Positions 28,126 through 36,818 are shown, counted from the first letter of the stretch. The stretch is DNA of 64,000 bases from Nitrospira sp. (GCA_024760545.1 CP060501.1:2682036-2746035); one strand, 5' to 3'. Notes: a model not told the origin generated them from the sequence alone. Made by a program: numbers and translations.

Positions 28126-28671
28126 TCAAAACAACGGATGTGGCGCGGTCCCAAACGGAAGCACGCGCGGAGACTCCCCGAGATTCCCGCGAATGCGCAC
28201 AGCCCCCTCTTCGAGAACGAGAGAATGCACTTCTTCGTGCCAGCTGTCGATGGGGACGTACAAACCGCTGGTCTTCGATCTGGCCCATAAATGCCCTGTA
28301 CAAGTGACTTCCAGCACGGCGTCTCGCCCGGATCCGACTTTCACCATCTTGGTGAAGAGATGAGTGCTCGCGATCTCCTGATACTCGTCAAAGAGGTCTT
28401 TCCAGATTTTATGAAGATCGTCCTTCTTGAGCCCGTGGTAGTTGTATTGAGAGGAATAGAAGGCCATGACCCCTACGAGGTCGTGGGATTTGATCGCCTG
28501 CTCGGCCTGCTCAAAGGCCGCGACAATCGTATTGGTTGTCGCCGTGTCGACTTCGATCACCGAGCCGGAGGGGACGACGATCTTCGCTCCTACCGTCCCG
28601 ATACCGGCACAAAAGATGATTGCGAGAATGAGAGGGGTGATGGTCGATGCGACTCCAGCTCGTATACTCAA
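28126..28671 (-). CDS. Exported NTF2/SnoaL-like protein
   Basis: 181 residues beginning with a TTG codon that has a strong SD, AAGGAGG, five bases upstream; no ATG fits as well. A hydrophobic leader (PLILAIIFCAGIGTVGA) suggests export. The body (IVAAFEQAEQAIKSHDLVGVMAFYSSQYNY and a following beta-rich half) looks like the SnoaL/DUF4440 group of NTF2-fold proteins, whose roles vary; no catalytic residue set is obvious. It sits between the Zn-ribbon gene and Usp in the stress operon. Confidence 0.68.
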   Translation of the reverse strand: MSIRAGVASTITPLILAIIFCAGIGTVGAKIVVPSGSVIEVDTATTNTIVAAFEQAEQAIKSHDLVGVMAFYSSQYNYHGLKKDDLHKIWKDLFDEYQEIASTHLFTKMVKVGSGRDAVLEVTCTGHLWARSKTSGLYVPIDSWHEEVHSLVLEEGAVRIRGNLGESPRVLPFGTAPHPLF

Positions 28672-28724
28672 CCAAGCCTCCTTCTGAAATCAAATCCGTC
28701 AGGGTCAGGAGGATGCCTTGAATT

Positions 28725-29219
28725 TCATCTCGTCCATGTGACCCGCACGAACTCCTCACCTTGATCGTAACGCAGCTCCAGCTCACCGTGATGTGCATGC
28801 TTCAAGGCCTCGCCGATGCGTCTGGGCAAATGAGTGTCGGTCGTGGAAATAACGAGGCCTTCGGGTTCAGTTTCGATCGACATGATTCGAGACAGAGGGT
28901 GTTCCCTGTTTTCTCTTTCCTCCGCATTCTTCACCAGGCCGATGACTTGTTCATGTTGCATGTCCTTGAAACTGCCTTTAAGCGTGACTAAACCTTTGGG
29001 ATACTTGTCTCGGATTCGCATGCAGGCAGGGCAACTGATTTCATCGGCGTCTGCCGGCTTCGCGCCCCAAGTCCACCGTCCCTTATGATACAGAGCCCCG
29101 CAGTCGATACAGACTGTGGGCTCCTTGAGTTTCCCACGCAGTTTATAGGTGTCGTGCTGATACTCCTGGACGGTCCGGTCGTGTCGAGCCCCCAAGCCTG
29201 CCTTCGTTTTCGCGGTCAT
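28725..29219 (-). CDS. Zn-ribbon protein, BCAM0308-like
   Basis: 164 residues with a four-Cys zinc ribbon: CIDCGALYHKGRW and CPACMRIRDKYPKG, followed by an alpha/beta domain ending in ELRYDQGEEFVRVTW. The layout resembles the BCAM0308 family, which has no known function but tends to occur with stress genes. AAGGGAG precedes the ATG by five bases. The second half (TDTHLPRRIGEALKHAHHGE) recalls RNA-binding folds, a weak inference. Confidence 0.65.
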   Translation of the reverse strand: MTAKTKAGLGARHDRTVQEYQHDTYKLRGKLKEPTVCIDCGALYHKGRWTWGAKPADADEISCPACMRIRDKYPKGLVTLKGSFKDMQHEQVIGLVKNAEERENREHPLSRIMSIETEPEGLVISTTDTHLPRRIGEALKHAHHGELELRYDQGEEFVRVTWTR

Positions 29220-29241
29220 GCGTACTCCCTTATCGTGGCGG

Positions 29242-29922
29242 TCAGCCGGTTGAAGAATGTGTCCGCATTTTCCATTCCAACAGCGACGATTCCGCCAGGT
29301 TTAAATACTGCACCACATCATGGTCGCTGACTTGGGTAAAGTCGATATAGTGATTGCCCACGGCCCAGAACGGGTCCGGTGTGGTAAGCACCACCAGTTC
29401 GTCCACTTGTGTACGGGCTTCCTGGATGGTTTCCACCGGGCCGACCGGAATGGCCCCAATCAGGCGGCGCGGTTTGAAGTGTCTGATGGACTGAACGGAT
29501 GCAAAGAATGTGGATCCGGTGGCGATGCCGTCATCCACGAGAATGACCACGCGGTCGGTCACCGTAGGGAGACGCCAGCCCTGGCGATAGAGACTCTGCC
29601 GTCGAGCGATCTCCTGCTGCTGCGTTTGAACAAGCGTCTGGAGATCCGTCGGAGAGAGATTAAATGCGGTTGTTGCTTCAGGGTTCAAATAGACCGTCCC
29701 TGTTTCACCCACCGCGCCCAATGCATACTCCGGGTTATCCGGCCATGCCAGCTTTCTGGCGATGAAGACGTCCAATGGAAGATGCAACCCCAAGCTTAAC
29801 TGATATCCGACGGCTACCCCTCCTCGTGGGAGCGACAGGATAAGAGCCGTCGGGTCATCACGGTATTGAATCAGTCGGTCAACAAGTTGCCGGCCTGCCT
29901 CTTCGCGATTCTTGAACGTCAC
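29242..29922 (-). CDS. Type I phosphoribosyltransferase-domain protein
   Basis: 226 residues from a GTG start after AAGGAAGG. The PRPP loop is VVILVDDGIATGSTFFASVQ near residue 125, and LSLPRGGVAVGYQLS fits the family N-terminus. The substrate is unknown; this group of PRTases is often found next to Usp and Hsp20 genes. The gaps to its neighbours are 32 and 22 bp, which supports one transcript. Confidence 0.85.
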   Translation of the reverse strand: MTFKNREEAGRQLVDRLIQYRDDPTALILSLPRGGVAVGYQLSLGLHLPLDVFIARKLAWPDNPEYALGAVGETGTVYLNPEATTAFNLSPTDLQTLVQTQQQEIARRQSLYRQGWRLPTVTDRVVILVDDGIATGSTFFASVQSIRHFKPRRLIGAIPVGPVETIQEARTQVDELVVLTTPDPFWAVGNHYIDFTQVSDHDVVQYLNLAESSLLEWKMRTHSSTG

Positions 29923-29954
29923 CGCCTTCCTTTCTGCCGGTTAGGATCCCAGTT

Positions 29955-30107
29955 CTATGTAAGGCCGCTTATCACGCCGACTCCGATCAAGAACATGGCC
30001 ATCAGGATCAGAATAACCATGAGCAGCAGATGGTGGCGCTGCCCTGCGTCTCTCTGCTCCCCATGGATTGCCCAGGGAATTTCGAGATAGCGAGGATGGC
30101 GAAACAT
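29955..30107 (-). CDS. 50-residue single-span membrane peptide
   Basis: A short frame with AAGGAGG directly upstream of its ATG. The first half is hydrophilic (begins MFRHPRYLEIPWAIHG), the second half is one membrane segment (LLLMVILILMAMFLIGVGV). It lies 19 bp after hsp20 and 32 bp before the PRTase start, inside the same tight minus-strand unit. No family is recognised. The SD, the operon spacing and the clean membrane segment argue that it is real. Confidence 0.65.
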   Translation of the reverse strand: MFRHPRYLEIPWAIHGEQRDAGQRHHLLLMVILILMAMFLIGVGVISGLT

Positions 30108-30126
30108 GGCGCCCTCCTTTTCGCGG

Positions 30127-30600
30127 TCAGGTCACCTTGACTTCGATCGCCTTGGGTTTGACCTTTTCAGACTTCGGGAGATGAATCTTGAGCACGCCGT
30201 CCTTATACTCCGCCCCAACTTTGGTGCCGTCCGCATCCTCCGGTAGGGTAAAGCTCCGTACGAAGCTTCCATAGGCGCGCTCGACTCGGTGATATTTCTT
30301 GTTCTTCTCTTCCTTCTCGTACTTTCGTTCTCCCGTGATGGTCAGGACATCGTCATGCACATTCAACTTGATGTCTTCTTTCTTCATTTCTGGAATTTCG
30401 GCCTTGATAAGGTACTCCTTGTCATCTTCGGAGATGTCCACCAACGGCGACCACTCCGCGACGGTGATGGCCTCGTTCTTATCGCCGCCGGTGGCAACCG
30501 GTGAACGACCGAAGAAGCTTGAAAGTCGTTTCTCCATCTCTTCAATTTCTTTGAATGGGTTCCAACGCGTCGTCGGTTCCCATCGTGTCAATCCGCTCAT
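30127..30600 (-). CDS. Small heat-shock protein Hsp20
   Basis: 157 residues. The alpha-crystallin domain spans ~50-145 (WSPLVDISEDDKEYLIKAEI, DVLTITGERKYEKEE, the ADGTKVGAEYKDGVLKIHLP end), with a short C-terminal KPKAIEVKV tail. It binds unfolding proteins without ATP. AAGGAGG lies 8 bases before the ATG at 30600 but only 2 before the ATG at 30606, so 30600 is chosen. It is the first gene of a seven-gene minus-strand operon. No CIRCE element or convincing sigma32 promoter was seen upstream. Confidence 0.93.
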   Translation of the reverse strand: MSGLTRWEPTTRWNPFKEIEEMEKRLSSFFGRSPVATGGDKNEAITVAEWSPLVDISEDDKEYLIKAEIPEMKKEDIKLNVHDDVLTITGERKYEKEEKNKKYHRVERAYGSFVRSFTLPEDADGTKVGAEYKDGVLKIHLPKSEKVKPKAIEVKVT

Positions 30601-30785
30601 GACCATTGCCTCCTTGTGTAATTTAAGCTCAGATGCCTACTCCGATGCTGGTGCATTGACAGTGCCAGTGTTCAAGGTGTCCTCAAAGGGTCTAATGAAA
30701 ATGCGGTGTTGCAGTCACAGGTAGATTTCAGCCCGGCCGAAAAGGAGAGAATTCTGTAGCATTAGGGGGCAGTGGTCTCTACGGG

Positions 30786-30809
30786 GCTGTTGCCTCTTTC
30801 AACAACAGC
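30786..30809. repeat. 7-bp inverted repeat in the hsp20 / Zn-ribbon divergent gap
   Basis: GCTGTTG (30786-30792) and CAACAGC (30803-30809) are perfect complements with a 10-nt loop. The repeat lies in the 302-bp gap between hsp20 and the small Zn-ribbon gene and could be an operator or a leader hairpin. Confidence 0.4.
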
Positions 30810-30902
30810 TAACGAACATAAATGCTGAAACAAGGTTGAGTTACTTCCGCTGGTGAATCCTTTTCTGCACTGTCGGCTCTTAGCAGACCAGGAGGGATCT
30901 AT

Positions 30903-31130
30903 ATGACCAAGAGTATTGCGGGGACGAAGAACATTCAGAATGATCACTGCTACCGCTGCGGCGGTCTCATGGTGCCGGAGAAAGTGTTCGAAATCGGTTC
31001 GTTCGATTGGCACTGTGTCAGCTGTGGCGAGCGAGTGGATCCGGTGATTCTTGCCCATCGCCGGAGAGACCTTGGGAGCGGAGAGGCCGACAAACTGTTT
31101 GCCGGAAAAGGAAAGGCATGTCTGAACTAG
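30903..31130 (+). CDS. Small zinc-ribbon protein
   Basis: 75 residues with two CxxC knuckles, DHCYRCGGLMVPE and WHCVSCGERVDP, separated by 18 residues: a treble-clef or ribbon zinc site. CAGGAGGG precedes the ATG. No DNA-binding domain is added; it may be a small regulator or assembly factor, but no function is assigned. It is upstream of the structured RNA region and its transcript may extend into that region. Confidence 0.72.
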   Translation: MTKSIAGTKNIQNDHCYRCGGLMVPEKVFEIGSFDWHCVSCGERVDPVILAHRRRDLGSGEADKLFAGKGKACLN

Positions 31131-31224
31131 CTGCCCGGGTTTCCTGATGTCCTATTCTGGGATAGGCAGTTGGGGATGAGGCATCTTGCCTGTCTTGATT
31201 TCAATGAAATCACACCTACCTAGG

Positions 31225-31508
31225 AAGTGAAGGAGGTGGGGTGAGCCTAGAGAGGTCGTCAGCCTCAGGTATTTGACCGGCTCGTGTGTAGCCCGCGTGC
31301 AGAGGGGGCGCGGGCGCTGTTTCCAAAGCGGGGTCAAGGTTCAAGGGACGCGCTATCAGTCGTCGGTGCCACTAGGCATGGCTGTGGATGCGAGCTGTAA
31401 GAGAGTGAGGCGCGGGGCAATCGGCCTTAAGCGAGTGAAGGAGTGCCGAACGTGATTCCGGTCAGAGAACGGCCCCCCGTGGTTCCACACAAGGGCGGGC
31501 CATTTTTT
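31225..31508 (+). ncRNA. Candidate structured RNA upstream of the hydrogenase locus
   Basis: No ORF of quality exists here, but several nested stems do. TTGACC (31273-31278) pairs with GGTCAA (31332-31337) and encloses GCCCGCG (31291-31297) / CGCGGGC (31309-31315) and GCT (31316-31318) / AGC (31327-31329), giving a three-way junction. GTGCC (31366-31370) / GGCAT (31375-31379) follows with an ACTA loop. The stretch closes with an intrinsic terminator. It does not show the conserved parts of RNase P RNA, tmRNA, 6S or SRP RNA that I know. It could be a new small RNA or a structured 3' end of the Zn-ribbon transcript. The 5' boundary is a guess. Confidence 0.45.
31471..31508 (+). terminator. Intrinsic terminator
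   Basis: GGCCC (31471-31475) pairs with GGGCC (31497-31501), with CC (31477-31478) / GG (31494-31495) inside a C:C mismatch. The stem is followed at once by ATTTTTTC. This is the clearest rho-independent terminator seen in the window. Confidence 0.65.
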
Positions 31509-32058
31509 CACATGTGTTCGTACAGGGGAAGAGCTTGTTTCAAGCCCTCAGCGTCCCAACAAATAGGTCTCCAAAAGACGTCAACAATACCTCGTGGATT
31601 ACATCTGTTCGGGGAAGGTCAAAGGGGAAATAAAACGGGAGCGGAGCCGGGTCTAGAGAGCTCGTTTCTACTTGTGGGGTCTTGGAGGGGTTTTAGGCTT
31701 CCCACCTTCGGTGGGCCTGCTCACCGCCCCAGCACTCGACCTCATCTTCTTGACTGTTCCTCTCACCGAGGCCTCCGCTCAATTACAAGATAACCCCCCT
31801 TTCCACATAATCAATCGCCGTTTGCTCGATCACTGAGTTTGGCAGAGACCATACGCCTGGCAGCGAGCATCTGAGGGAAGCTCACGGAAACGCTCCGATT
31901 GGCGAGGAAGGTGGCCAAGCTGGAACCGCTCGTGTGCGTCAAAGTGTAGCCGTACATGCCTGATTTCCCGCCTTGCACGGAAGGAAGAGAGTTCGTACGA
32001 TGGCGGTGAAAAGGATTATCCTGCCTGTCGCGGAGTGAGCTGGGATAGGTGTCGTGCA
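31509..32058. other. Gap of 550 bp before the hydrogenase operon
   Basis: No supported gene. Two further small stems are visible: GTCT (31567-31570) / AGAC (31576-31579), and CCCAC (31701-31705) / GTGGG (31711-31715) around a CTTCG loop. A 48-codon minus-strand frame (31957-31811, begins MYGYTLTHTSGSS) has no SD and no known family. The hydrogenase promoter should lie near the right end but was not recognised. Confidence 0.5.
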
Positions 32059-33201
32059 ATGGCCAGTGAGACATGTGGCACCCTGCCAAGAGCTGATCTC
32101 CAACGATTGCTCGACGTCTTGAGCGCGAAGGGGTATCGAGTTGTCGGGCCTACCGTTCGAGATGGGTCCGTTGTCTGGGATACGATCAGGCTGGCGTCGG
32201 AACTGCCGAACGGCTGGCGGGATCAGCAGGAACCGGGCCGCTATCGGTTGGAACAGACCGGTTCCAACGAAATCTTCGGTGTTGTTCATGGACCGCAATC
32301 GCTGAAGCCTTTCGTCTTTGCGCCAAGGGAACCTCTCTTACAGATTGAGCGGAGCAATCGGGAATTCGACGCTCGTCCGATACTTCCTCACACGGAGAAA
32401 GTGGCAGTCATTGGGGCTCGCGCTTGCGATCTCGCCGGTCTAGCCATCCAAGATCGGATTTTCTTACATGACTCGTATCGAGACCCTTACTATGCGAGTC
32501 GTCGTGAAGGGCTCTTCGTAATCGCCGTGAACTGCACGAGAGCACTTGCGACCTGTTTTTGTGCATCAATGGAGACCGGTCCTTGTGCCAAGCACAGCTT
32601 CGATCTCGCTTTGACTGAAGTGGACGACATGCTGCTGATCGAAGCCGGCAGTGATGCCGGGTCCGATCTTCTTTCTGGCCTCCTCTTGTCTGCTGCCTCA
32701 TCACAGTTGATCGATGAAGCCGCGACGCGCGTGGATGCTTGCGGGCATAGTCAAGTCCGACGGCTGGATCACTCACGCTTACCGCAAGCCCTCTACGATG
32801 CCCATGAGCATCCACGATGGGATAAGGTCGCGGGACGGTGTCTTGCCTGCACGAATTGCACGATGGTCTGCCCGACCTGCTTTTGCCATGCAATCGAGGA
32901 GACTCCGGACCTCTCGCATCAACAGACCGCGCATGCCAGATTGTGGGATTCCTGCTTCACTCAGGAGCACGGCTTCATCCACGGCAAGAACATTCGTCCG
33001 ACGATCAAAGATCGCTATCGGATGTGGTTGACACATAAGCTCGCCTCCTGGATCGATCAATTCGGCATGTCCGGCTGTGTCGGCTGCGGCCGATGCATCA
33101 CGTGGTGTCCGGTCGGGATCGATTTGACCGAGGAGTTGCCGGCGTTGCTGACACCGGGTACCCTGTCGTCGGTCACTAGCCAACAGGTAGAAGGTACGTA
33201 G
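32059..33201 (+). CDS. hydB: Group 3b [NiFe]-hydrogenase beta subunit
   Basis: 380 residues. Two ferredoxin-type clusters lie in the C-terminal third: CLACTNCTMVCPTCFC (~262) and CVGCGRCITWCPVGID (~339). The N-terminal part (EKVAVIGARACDLAGLAIQD) matches the beta chain of Pyrococcus-type sulfhydrogenase. It conducts electrons between the small subunit and the flavin subunit. A GTG at 32035 adds eight residues; the ATG at 32059, after GGATAGGTG, is preferred. It opens a plus-strand operon in the typical beta-gamma-delta-alpha order. Confidence 0.92.
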   Translation: MASETCGTLPRADLQRLLDVLSAKGYRVVGPTVRDGSVVWDTIRLASELPNGWRDQQEPGRYRLEQTGSNEIFGVVHGPQSLKPFVFAPREPLLQIERSNREFDARPILPHTEKVAVIGARACDLAGLAIQDRIFLHDSYRDPYYASRREGLFVIAVNCTRALATCFCASMETGPCAKHSFDLALTEVDDMLLIEAGSDAGSDLLSGLLLSAASSQLIDEAATRVDACGHSQVRRLDHSRLPQALYDAHEHPRWDKVAGRCLACTNCTMVCPTCFCHAIEETPDLSHQQTAHARLWDSCFTQEHGFIHGKNIRPTIKDRYRMWLTHKLASWIDQFGMSGCVGCGRCITWCPVGIDLTEELPALLTPGTLSSVTSQQVEGT

Positions 33202-33224
33202 CCGGCGCGCCGAAGAGTAATCCA

Positions 33225-34058
33225 ATGACCAATCCTTATGTCATCAATCCGGCGACGATCGTAAAAAAGATACGAGAAGCCGAAGACATCAATACCTACC
33301 GTTTGCAGCTTGTTGACGAGCAAGCGCGGCGGCAGTTTCGATTCAACGCGGGCCAGTTCAATATGGTCTATCTGTTCGGAGTCGGCGAGGTGGCGATTTC
33401 CATCGTTTCGGACCCGGATGAGCCGCGGTTCCTGGATCATACGATCCGCACCGTCGGGCGAGTTACGAATGCGATCGCTGATCTACAGGTCGGTGATGTC
33501 TTGGGCATTCGCGGCCCGTTTGGACAGGGTTGGCCGGTGGAAGAAGCCCGCGGGCGCAACGTGGTGTTCGTGACCGGCGGCCTAGGATGCGCTCCGGTGG
33601 TCGGGGCGATTGAGTATATCTTCCGGCGGCGAACGCAATATGGATCAGTCAAGATCTTGCATGGGGTCAAGACGCCGCACGATCTCCTCTATCGCGACCG
33701 GTTCGATGAATGGCGCCGTGCTCCCGATACCGAAGTGTTGTTGACCAGCGACCAGCCGGACAAGACCTGGAGTTATCACATCGGCGTGGTGACGGAGCTG
33801 TTCGAGCTGGTGTCGATCGATCCGGCGAAGAGCATCGTGATGATGTGCGGACCAGAGATCATGATGCGCTTAGGTGTGCCGATCCTTGTCCGTCGGGGCA
33901 TTCCCGAGACTGCCTTTTATGTCTCGCTGGAACGGCACATGGAGTGTGGGATCGGCCTGTGCGGCCATTGTCAGATGGGTCCGTACTTTCTGTGCAAAGA
34001 TGGGCCGGTCATGCGGTACGACCGTGCAGCACAGTGGCTGGGACGGACGGGAGTATAA
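33225..34058 (+). CDS. hydG: Group 3b [NiFe]-hydrogenase gamma subunit (diaphorase)
   Basis: 277 residues of the ferredoxin-NADP reductase type: FAD domain (FRFNAGQFNMVYLFGVGEVA), NAD(P) domain (VVFVTGGLGCAPVVGAIEYI and MMCGPEIMMRLGVPILVRRG), and a C-terminal [2Fe-2S] site MECGIGLCGHCQMGPYFLC near residue 239. It exchanges electrons with NADP(H) or NAD(H). It starts 23 bp after hydB. A long inverted repeat follows its stop codon. Confidence 0.92.
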   Translation: MTNPYVINPATIVKKIREAEDINTYRLQLVDEQARRQFRFNAGQFNMVYLFGVGEVAISIVSDPDEPRFLDHTIRTVGRVTNAIADLQVGDVLGIRGPFGQGWPVEEARGRNVVFVTGGLGCAPVVGAIEYIFRRRTQYGSVKILHGVKTPHDLLYRDRFDEWRRAPDTEVLLTSDQPDKTWSYHIGVVTELFELVSIDPAKSIVMMCGPEIMMRLGVPILVRRGIPETAFYVSLERHMECGIGLCGHCQMGPYFLCKDGPVMRYDRAAQWLGRTGV

Positions 34059-34060
34059 GC

Positions 34061-34134
34061 GTGAGGCGTATCTCGCAGCGGTCTAATCTTCGCTGAAGCG
34101 GAGTATGGATAATTTCTTCCGAGATACGCGTCAC
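34061..34134 (+). repeat. Long intercistronic inverted repeat between hydG and hydD
   Basis: Arms 34061-34075 (GTGAGGCGTATCTCG) and 34120-34134 (CGAGATACGCGTCAC) are complementary at 14 of 15 positions. Inside, CAGCG (34076-34080) pairs with CGCTG (34091-34095). The element starts right after the hydG stop and ends 21 bp before the hydD start. It could stabilise or cut the messenger and set subunit ratio. Confidence 0.6.
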
Positions 34135-34155
34135 CAACAGTTCTAAAGGGAGAGA

Positions 34156-34989
34156 ATGTTGGATCAATCGAAAGACGTCAATGAGCGGCGGCGGCCAAGC
34201 TTGGCGGTATTCAAATTCGCCTCTTGCGACGGGTGCCAACTCAGTATTCTCAATCTTGAGGAGGACCTGCTTGCCGTGGGGCAGGCGCTGGATATTGCCT
34301 ATTTCCCTGAGGCTTCCAGCGACATGAAGCCAGGCCCATACGATATCGCCCTGGTGGAAGGATCAATCACCACGGCGGAAGATGCGCATCGCATTCTGTC
34401 CGTGCGCAAGCAGGCAAACGTGTTGATCACGATTGGGGCTTGCGCAACGGCCGGCGGCATTCAGGCGTTGCGTAACTGGGCCGATGTCGAAGCGTTCAAG
34501 CGGACCGTTTATCCTAGTCCGGAATATATTCAGAGCCTCAGTACGTCCACTCCCATCTCGGAACATGTCCATGTGGACTTCGAACTATGGGGCTGCCCGA
34601 TCGATAAAGGCCAGCTCCTGCGCATCGTCACGGATCTCGTGGCGGGAGTTCAGCCTCGTTTACCTGCCGATAGTGTGTGTCTGGAGTGCAAGCGGCGAGG
34701 AAATGTCTGTGTGCTGGTCGCGAGGGGGATACCGTGCCTTGGGCCGGTGACACGGACAGGCTGTGGAGCGATCTGTCCCAGCATGGGTCGAGACTGTTAC
34801 GGCTGCTTCGGACCCAGCGAAGGCGCGCGAAAAGGACCAGGCCTTCCACCCAACACGGCCTCGCTCGCGAAGCACTTCCATGGCGAACTGCAACTGATCC
34901 CAGTCGAGGTCATGCGGCGATTTCGTGGCATCAACGGCTATGTATTGCCTTTCCGTGCGGAGAGCGATCTCTGGGAGAGCAAGACATGA
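34156..34989 (+). CDS. hydD: Group 3b [NiFe]-hydrogenase small (delta) subunit
   Basis: 277 residues. The proximal cluster site is SCDGCQLSILNLE near residue 23, with later ligands in ITIGACATAGGIQ, WGCPIDKGQLL, CLECKRRGNVC, RTGCGAICPSMGRDCYGCFG. No twin-arginine signal is present, so the enzyme stays in the cytoplasm. Subunit length and cluster set fit the cytosolic group 3 enzymes. AAAGGGAGAG precedes the ATG. Confidence 0.93.
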   Translation: MLDQSKDVNERRRPSLAVFKFASCDGCQLSILNLEEDLLAVGQALDIAYFPEASSDMKPGPYDIALVEGSITTAEDAHRILSVRKQANVLITIGACATAGGIQALRNWADVEAFKRTVYPSPEYIQSLSTSTPISEHVHVDFELWGCPIDKGQLLRIVTDLVAGVQPRLPADSVCLECKRRGNVCVLVARGIPCLGPVTRTGCGAICPSMGRDCYGCFGPSEGARKGPGLPPNTASLAKHFHGELQLIPVEVMRRFRGINGYVLPFRAESDLWESKT

Positions 34990-35028
34990 CGCATAAGGCC
35001 TACCTAACGTGCGAGCGTTGAGGACTTG

Positions 35029-36339
35029 ATGCCCGAAAAAACAGCGCAGACGAGAACCATCGCCGTCGACATGGTGGCGCGCGTAGAAGGTGAAGGCGCA
35101 CTCCGTGTCACGGTGAAAGACGAAACCGTCCAAGACGTGGAGCTCAGGATTTTCGAGCCGCCGAGGTTTTTCGAGGCCTTCTTGAGAGGGCGGCATTATG
35201 AAGAGGTGCCTGATATTGTCGCGCGCATCTGCGGGATCTGCCCGATCGCGTACCAGATGAGCGCGGTCCACGCACTCGAACAGATTTTCGGTCTTCGCGT
35301 CGAGGGGGCGCTGCGCGACCTGCGCCGGCTCATCTACTGCGGCGAGTGGATCGAAAGCCATGCACTGCACGTCTATCTGCTCCAGGCGCCGGACTTTCTC
35401 GGGTACGATAGTGCCATTGCGATGGCGAAGGACCATGCGGCCGTGGTGCCTCGAGGCTTACGGCTCAAGAAAGCCGGCAATGCGATCATGACGTTGCTCG
35501 GTGGCCGGTCAGTGCATCCGGTCTCCGTGAAGGTCGGGGGGTTCTCCCGAGTGCCGCTGCGGCGCGAGCTGGAGGGGTTGAAAGATGAGCTGCTCTGGGC
35601 GCGCGATGCGGCGGTGGACACTGTGCGCTGGGTGGCAGATTTCGAATATCCCGACTTTGCGCCGGACTACAATTATGTCGCACTCCGCCACCCCGATGAG
35701 TATCCGCTCAATGAAGGGCAGATTGTCGCGTCGACTGTGCTGCAGATCTCAGCCACCGAGTTCGAACAACATTTTGTCGAGCATCAGGTGGCCTATTCCA
35801 ACGCCCTCCACTGCACAGTGCAAGGTTCGCCCTATCTGGTCGGCCCGCTGGCACGTCTGAACTTGAATCACGATCATCTCACGCCGCTGGCCAAGCAGGT
35901 CCTGACAGACAGGCGGATCGCGCTGCCCCTGCGCAATCCGTTTCACGGGATCATCGCTCGGTCCGTCGAAATCCTCTACGCGCTGGAGGAATCGTTGCGG
36001 CTCATCGAACGGTATGAGACCCCGCCCTTAGCGGCACTACCGGTTGCTGTTCGGTCGGGTACCGGTATGGCTTGCACGGAAGCGCCCAGAGGAATCCTCT
36101 ATCATCGGTACGAGGTGGATGGTGACGGTGTGGTCCGTGACGCGAAGATCGTTCCTCCGACCTCTCAGAACCAATTTCGCATCGAACAGGACTTGCGCCT
36201 GTTCATGCCGCGCCTGTTGCACCTTCCCGATAAAGAGGCAGCGCTGGCTTGCGAGCGAGTCATTCGCTGCTACGATCCGTGTATTTCCTGCGCGACCCAC
36301 TTTCTGAATCTGGATATCCGGCGGGAGAGCAGCACGTGA
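35029..36339 (+). CDS. hydA: Group 3b [NiFe]-hydrogenase large (alpha) subunit
   Basis: 436 residues. The L1 motif RICGICP (residue ~66) and the L2 motif DPCISCATH (~415) supply the four Cys that bind the NiFe centre. Twelve residues follow the final His ([12 protein letters not shown]), the expected tail that the maturation protease removes. TGAGGA five bases before ATG 35029 decides the start over the TTG at 35026. The protease gene overlaps its end. It should catalyse reversible H2 oxidation. Confidence 0.95.
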   Translation: MPEKTAQTRTIAVDMVARVEGEGALRVTVKDETVQDVELRIFEPPRFFEAFLRGRHYEEVPDIVARICGICPIAYQMSAVHALEQIFGLRVEGALRDLRRLIYCGEWIESHALHVYLLQAPDFLGYDSAIAMAKDHAAVVPRGLRLKKAGNAIMTLLGGRSVHPVSVKVGGFSRVPLRRELEGLKDELLWARDAAVDTVRWVADFEYPDFAPDYNYVALRHPDEYPLNEGQIVASTVLQISATEFEQHFVEHQVAYSNALHCTVQGSPYLVGPLARLNLNHDHLTPLAKQVLTDRRIALPLRNPFHGIIARSVEILYALEESLRLIERYETPPLAALPVAVRSGTGMACTEAPRGILYHRYEVDGDGVVRDAKIVPPTSQNQFRIEQDLRLFMPRLLHLPDKEAALACERVIRCYDPCISCATHFLNLDIRRESST

Positions 36340-36818
36340 AAAATGACAGGCCTCCTTCCTCCTTAATTCGAGTCATCGGCCTTGGGAATGGCTTGAGAGG
36401 GGACGACGCCGCTGGTCTTCTGGCGGCCCGCCAAGTTCGTCAAATAATAGGCGGCCGTGCCGAAGTGATTGAAGCCGAGATGGCGGGGGTTGACCTCATA
36501 GAGTTGATGAAGAGCGCGTACGCCGTGATTCTCATCGATGCTGCGCGTAGCGGACAAGCTTCGGGCACCGTCCACCGACTTGATGCCTCGGCCGGCCCGA
36601 TCGGTTGTCAAATATTTCCTCGCTCCAGCCACGCCATCGGTATGGTAGATGCGCTGGAGCTGGCCCGCGCCATGGGCGTCCTTCCTCCCAAGGTTATCGT
36701 GTACGGGATTGAAGCAGGCAACACGGAAGCAGGACAACCGCTGTCGTCACCGGTGGCCAAAGCGGTGGACCAGGTCGTGGACCAGGTCATTCAAGAGTGC
36801 GAAGCGCATTATGCATGA
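36336..36818 (+). CDS. Hydrogenase maturation endopeptidase (HycI/HyaD type)
   Basis: 160 residues from a GTG at 36336 that overlaps the hydA stop (GTGA). The family start [19 protein letters not shown] and the segments [13 protein letters not shown] and IDAARSG carry the nickel-sensing acidic residues. It cleaves the C-terminal tail of the large subunit after NiFe insertion. Its last codons overlap hypA by eight bases. This coupling ties protease level to the large subunit. Confidence 0.9.
   Translation: MKNDRPPSSLIRVIGLGNGLRGDDAAGLLAARQVRQIIGGRAEVIEAEMAGVDLIELMKSAYAVILIDAARSGQASGTVHRLDASAGPIGCQIFPRSSHAIGMVDALELARAMGVLPPKVIVYGIEAGNTEAGQPLSSPVAKAVDQVVDQVIQECEAHYA

Noticed and set aside
30607-30902. 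CIRCE or sigma32 promoter for hsp20
   Set aside because: A CTTGAA-like box exists on the minus strand, but no matching -10 at the proper distance and no CIRCE repeat.
31443-31793. 116-codon plus-strand frame after the structured RNA
   Set aside because: Crosses the terminator stem, odd composition, no SD and no family match.
31225-31800. Group II intron, RNase P RNA, tmRNA or cobalamin riboswitch as identity of the structured region
   Set aside because: No GTGCG intron start or domain V, no GAGGAAAGTCC core, no tRNA-like end of tmRNA, and only a chance GCCACT match to the riboswitch.
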